Below are positions 47,027 through 50,625 of a stretch of DNA of 50,625 nucleotides, piece after piece. The stretch lies in assembly GCA_020355165.1 (NCBI GenBank), contig CP070661.1, positions 2,673,453 through 2,724,077 on the forward strand, written 5' to 3'. A program made the translations under genes and the position numbers. Each line of letters begins with the position of its first letter. Position 1 is the first letter of the stretch. The DNA is from Burkholderiales bacterium (GTDB taxonomy: Bacteria > Pseudomonadota > Gammaproteobacteria > Burkholderiales > Burkholderiaceae_F). The notes beneath the pieces were generated by a model. That model did no database searches. It worked only from the letters and a program-made list of their open reading frames with translations, and was not told where the DNA came from.

Positions 47027-47677
47027 TTGGAAGTCTTCACCGTTCACAGCGGGCTGGTCGCGCCGCTCGACCGCGCCAACGTCGACACCGACGCGATCAT
47101 CCCGAAGCAGTTCCTGAAGTCGATCCACCGCAGCGGCTTCGGGCCGAACCTGTTCGACGAGTGGCGTTACCTCGACCACGGCGAACCGGGAATGGACAAC
47201 AGCCGGCGTCCGCTGAACCCGGACTTCGTGCTGAACCAGCCGCGCTACCAGGGTGCGTCGATCCTGCTGGCGCGCAGGAATTTCGGCTGCGGCTCGTCGC
47301 GCGAGCACGCGCCGTGGGCGCTGGTGCAGCACGGCTTCCGCGCGATCCTGGCGCCGAGCTTCGCCGACATCTTCTACAACAACTCGCTGAAGAACGGCCT
47401 GCTGGTGATCGCGCTGCCGGAACTGCTGATCGACCGGCTGTTCCGCGAGGCCGCCAGCTTCAGCGGCTACCGGCTGACCGTCGACCTGCCGCAGCAGAAG
47501 GTGATCGAGCCGGGCGGCGCCGAGCACGACTTCGAGATCGCGCCGTTTCGCAAGTACTGCCTGCTCAACGGCCTGGACGACATCGGCCTGACGCTGCGCC
47601 ACCGGGACAAGATCCGCGAGTTCGAGGCGCGGCGGCTGGCGCGCTTTCCGTGGCTGGAGAAGACCGCCGGCCGTTAG
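47027..47677 (+). CDS. leuD: 3-isopropylmalate dehydratase small subunit
   Basis: A 216-residue swivelling subunit of the LeuCD enzyme. The start is a TTG: the family opening [20 protein letters not shown] begins there and no other start is possible. [29 protein letters not shown] (substrate loop) and [15 protein letters not shown] are diagnostic. It lies 7 nt after the entericidin gene. Confidence 0.97.
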   Translation: MEVFTVHSGLVAPLDRANVDTDAIIPKQFLKSIHRSGFGPNLFDEWRYLDHGEPGMDNSRRPLNPDFVLNQPRYQGASILLARRNFGCGSSREHAPWALVQHGFRAILAPSFADIFYNNSLKNGLLVIALPELLIDRLFREAASFSGYRLTVDLPQQKVIEPGGAEHDFEIAPFRKYCLLNGLDDIGLTLRHRDKIREFEARRLARFPWLEKTAGR

Positions 47678-48814
<1,137 letters not shown>

Positions 48815-48848
48815 TGCGTGCAGAACGGATCTCGGAGGGAGTGGTGTC

Positions 48849-49976
48849 ATGAAAGTGGGTTTCGTCGGCTGGCGCGGCATGGTGGGTTCGGTACTGATGG
48901 ACCGGATGGCGGCCGAGAAGGACTTCGAGCTGTTCGACTCGGTCTTCTTCAGCACCTCGAGCGCCGGCGGCGCGGCGCCGAAGGTGGCGCGCGCCGGCGC
49001 GACGCTGAAGGACGCCAACGACCTGGACGCGCTGCGCGCCTGCGACACCATCGTCACCTGCCAGGGTGGCGACTACACCGGCGAGGTCCACCCGAAGCTG
49101 CGCGCCGCCGGCTGGAGCGGCTACTGGATCGATGCGGCCTCCAGCCTGCGCATGAAGGACGACGCGGTGATCGTCCTCGACCCGGTCAACATGCCGGTGA
49201 TCAGCAGCGCGCTGGCGCGCGGCATCAGGGACTACATCGGCGGCAACTGCACCGTGAGCCTGATGATGCTGGGCATCGACGGCCTGTTGAAGGCGGATCT
49301 GGTCGAGTGGGTCTCCGCGATGACCTACCAGTCGGCTTCCGGCGCCGGGGCGCAGAACATGCGCGAGCTGCTGGCGCAGATGGGCCATGCCCACGCGGCG
49401 GTCAAGGACCTGCTGGCCGATCCCGCCTCGGCGATCCTCGAGATCGACCGTCGGGTGGGCAGCGCGCTGCTGTCGGACCAGCTGCCGAAGGAGCATTTCG
49501 GCGTGCCGCTGGCGGGCAGCCTGATCCCGTGGATCGACAAGGACCTCGGCAACGGCGTCAGCCGCGAGGAATGGAAGGGCGGCGCGGAGGCCAACAAGAT
49601 CCTCGGCCGCCCGGCCATGGGACAGCCGGGTTCGCTGATCGTCGAGGGCCTGTGCGTGCGCGTCGGCGCCATGCGCTGCCACAGCCAGGCGCTGACGATC
49701 AAGCTGAAGAAGGACCTGCCGCTGGCCGAGATCGAGTCGATGCTGGCCGCCGCCAACCGCTGGGTCCGCGTCATTCCCAACCGGCGCGACGACAGCATCC
49801 GCGAGCTCTCGCCGGCGCGCGTCAGCGGCCGGATGGAGATCCCGATCGGCCGCCTGCGCAAGCTGGCCATGGGCGGCCAGTACCTGTCGGCGTTCACCAT
49901 CGGCGACCAACTCCTGTGGGGAGCCGCCGAGCCGCTGCGGCGCATGCTGCGCATCGTTCTGGGGCGGCTCGATTGA
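48849..49976 (+). CDS. asd: Aspartate-semialdehyde dehydrogenase
   Basis: A 375-residue enzyme of the lysine/threonine/methionine branch (aspartyl phosphate to semialdehyde, NADPH). [15 protein letters not shown] is the NADP loop; [13 protein letters not shown] holds the catalytic Cys (residue 134); [27 protein letters not shown] is the gram-negative Asd pattern. GGAGGG precedes the ATG at 48849; the longer frame to 48756 overlaps leuB and is not used. 34 nt after leuB. Confidence 0.98.
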   Translation: MKVGFVGWRGMVGSVLMDRMAAEKDFELFDSVFFSTSSAGGAAPKVARAGATLKDANDLDALRACDTIVTCQGGDYTGEVHPKLRAAGWSGYWIDAASSLRMKDDAVIVLDPVNMPVISSALARGIRDYIGGNCTVSLMMLGIDGLLKADLVEWVSAMTYQSASGAGAQNMRELLAQMGHAHAAVKDLLADPASAILEIDRRVGSALLSDQLPKEHFGVPLAGSLIPWIDKDLGNGVSREEWKGGAEANKILGRPAMGQPGSLIVEGLCVRVGAMRCHSQALTIKLKKDLPLAEIESMLAAANRWVRVIPNRRDDSIRELSPARVSGRMEIPIGRLRKLAMGGQYLSAFTIGDQLLWGAAEPLRRMLRIVLGRLD

Positions 49977-50011
49977 GACTGCCGGTTGGTCCTAGGGCGT
50001 TCGGACGGGCC

Positions 50012-50040
50012 CCGAGGCGAGGTCCGCGTTTAGGCCTCGG
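50012..50040 (+). terminator. Weak hairpin after asd
   Basis: CCGAGGC (50012-50018) can pair with GCCTCGG (50034-50040) across a 15-nt loop. There is no T run, so termination here is doubtful. Confidence 0.25.
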
Positions 50041-50074
50041 CCGCACGGACGATGAGTTGCGGCGCTTTGTCAGC

Positions 50075-50103
50075 TTGCAGCCCTAAGTGGCTGATGCTAA
50101 TTT
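50075..50103 (+). promoter_or_regulatory. Promoter of fimV
   Basis: TTGCAG (50075-50080), 17-nt spacer, TAATTT (50098-50103) preceded by TG one base upstream (extended -10). The region is locally A/T-rich in an otherwise GC-rich window. The predicted start near 50110 gives a leader of about 28 nt with a GAGGGG ribosome binding site. Confidence 0.6.
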
Positions 50104-50137
50104 CAAAATTCAAGACGACCGCCGCCGAGGGGCAACC

Positions 50138-50625
50138 GTGGCAATGATCAAACCTATGCGCATGCCGGGCAGGACCGCCCTGGCGCTGGCGATTGGCCTG
50201 GCGTTCGCCGCGCCGGCCGCGCACGCTGCCGGTCTGGGTCGTATCAGTGTCAAGTCCGCACTCGGCCAGCCGCTGCGGGCCGAAGTCGAAGTGACCTCGG
50301 TCAGTCGGGACGAGGCGGCTTCGCTGGCGGTCAAGCTGGCCTCGGTCGCCGCCTTCCGGCAGGCGAACCTGGAATACAACCCGGCGCTGACGGGGCTGCG
50401 GGTCACGCTGGGCCAGCGCACCGACACCGGCTACGTGGTGCAGATCGCTTCGCCCAGTGCCGTCAACGAGCCGTACCTGGACCTGCTGATCGAGCTGACC
50501 TCGTCGACGGGGCGGGTCCTGCGCGAATACACGATCCTGCTCGACCCGCCGGCGCTGCGCGCGGCGCCCGACGTGGTCGCGCCGGCTGCCGGGCGCGCCG
50601 CTGCGCCCGCTGCCGCGCCTGCGCC
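50138..50625 (+). CDS. fimV: FimV family polar/peptidoglycan-binding protein, 3' partial
   Basis: The visible 162 residues carry a signal peptide (MRMPGRTALALAIGLAFAAP, cleavage near AHAA) and the FimV N-terminal domain: GLGRISVKSALGQPLRAEVE, VASVAAFRQANLEYN-type segment, and PYLDLLIELTSSTGRVLREY-TILLDPP, followed by an Ala/Pro-rich linker at the edge. FimV organises cell poles and type IV pili/twitching in pseudomonads. GTG at 50138 is preferred over ATG at 50144 because GAGGGG is 5 nt before it; both are in frame. LysM and TPR parts lie outside the window. Confidence 0.92.
   Translation, partial: MAMIKPMRMPGRTALALAIGLAFAAPAAHAAGLGRISVKSALGQPLRAEVEVTSVSRDEAASLAVKLASVAAFRQANLEYNPALTGLRVTLGQRTDTGYVVQIASPSAVNEPYLDLLIELTSSTGRVLREYTILLDPPALRAAPDVVAPAAGRAAAPAAAPA

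Overview
High-GC (roughly 65-70% by eye) chromosomal DNA of a proteobacterium, most likely a betaproteobacterium (Rhodocyclales or Burkholderiales grade). The best lineage markers are the order leuC - entericidin - leuD - leuB - asd - fimV, an aroC-MFS pair, a DUF2788 protein, a YihY next to WrbA, and ETF-ubiquinone oxidoreductase. No rRNA, tRNA, CRISPR array, intact insertion sequence or phage gene was recognised.

Layout. 1-1.1 kb: the 3' part of a tannase/feruloyl-esterase gene of visibly lower GC. 1.1-6.3 kb: a gene-poor, patchy region with a lipase-like hydrolase, three small minus-strand genes with strong ribosome binding sites, a diverged direct repeat, a perfect hairpin and a decayed cytochrome c. 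6.3-8.4 kb: a BenE-type transporter followed by a 3'-truncated NRAMP transporter. 8.6-11.4 kb: a Cys/Met-metabolism PLP enzyme and the GltS glutamate carrier. 11.6-16.5 kb: one giant (about 1614 aa) BadF/HgdC-type ATPase of the acyl-CoA dehydratase activase superfamily. 16.6-18.6 kb (minus): DUF488 and ETF-QO. 18.7-24.9 kb (plus): SDR dehydrogenase, hot-dog thioesterase, TAXI-TRAP binding protein, fused TRAP permease and the two subunits of a 3-oxoacid CoA-transferase. 24.9-31 kb: CDF zinc exporter, DUF1624 membrane protein, Cds1-like PLP enzyme, a triheme cytochrome c, VOC protein, DUF2189, DUF2788 and a PmtA-like methyltransferase. 31-35.4 kb: DusA, tandem DUF4124 paralogues, and a wrbA-DUF2069-FAD oxidase operon linked by ATGA overlaps. 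35.4-44.6 kb: YihY, LysE, a hydrolase and MetY in one run, prolyl iminopeptidase, CBS protein, renalase-like amine oxidase, AroC, MFS. 44.7-50.6 kb: Tat-type intradiol dioxygenase, the leucine operon with asd, and the start of fimV.

How the genes work together. The 16.9-24.9 kb block reads as a catabolic module: TAXI-TRAP uptake of an unknown carboxylate, CoA activation by the CoA-transferase, oxidation by the SDR, thioester hydrolysis by the hot-dog protein, and ETF-QO (divergent) feeding acyl-CoA electrons to quinone. The giant activase just upstream could add a low-potential acyl-CoA dehydratase or reductase chemistry, but no partner dehydratase is in the window. Three PLP enzymes of sulfur amino-acid metabolism (8.6, 26.8 and 38.3 kb) are scattered, not clustered. 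Amino-acid biosynthesis (aroC, leuCDB, asd) is ordinary housekeeping.

Most worth a second look: the giant activase, the TAXI-TRAP/CoA-transferase module, the 85-nt duplication that places a 33-codon aborted copy of the thioesterase start before the real gene, a hairpin with T run between TRAP binding protein and permease, the triheme cytochrome, and -10-like boxes 6-9 nt before several start codons that suggest leaderless mRNAs.
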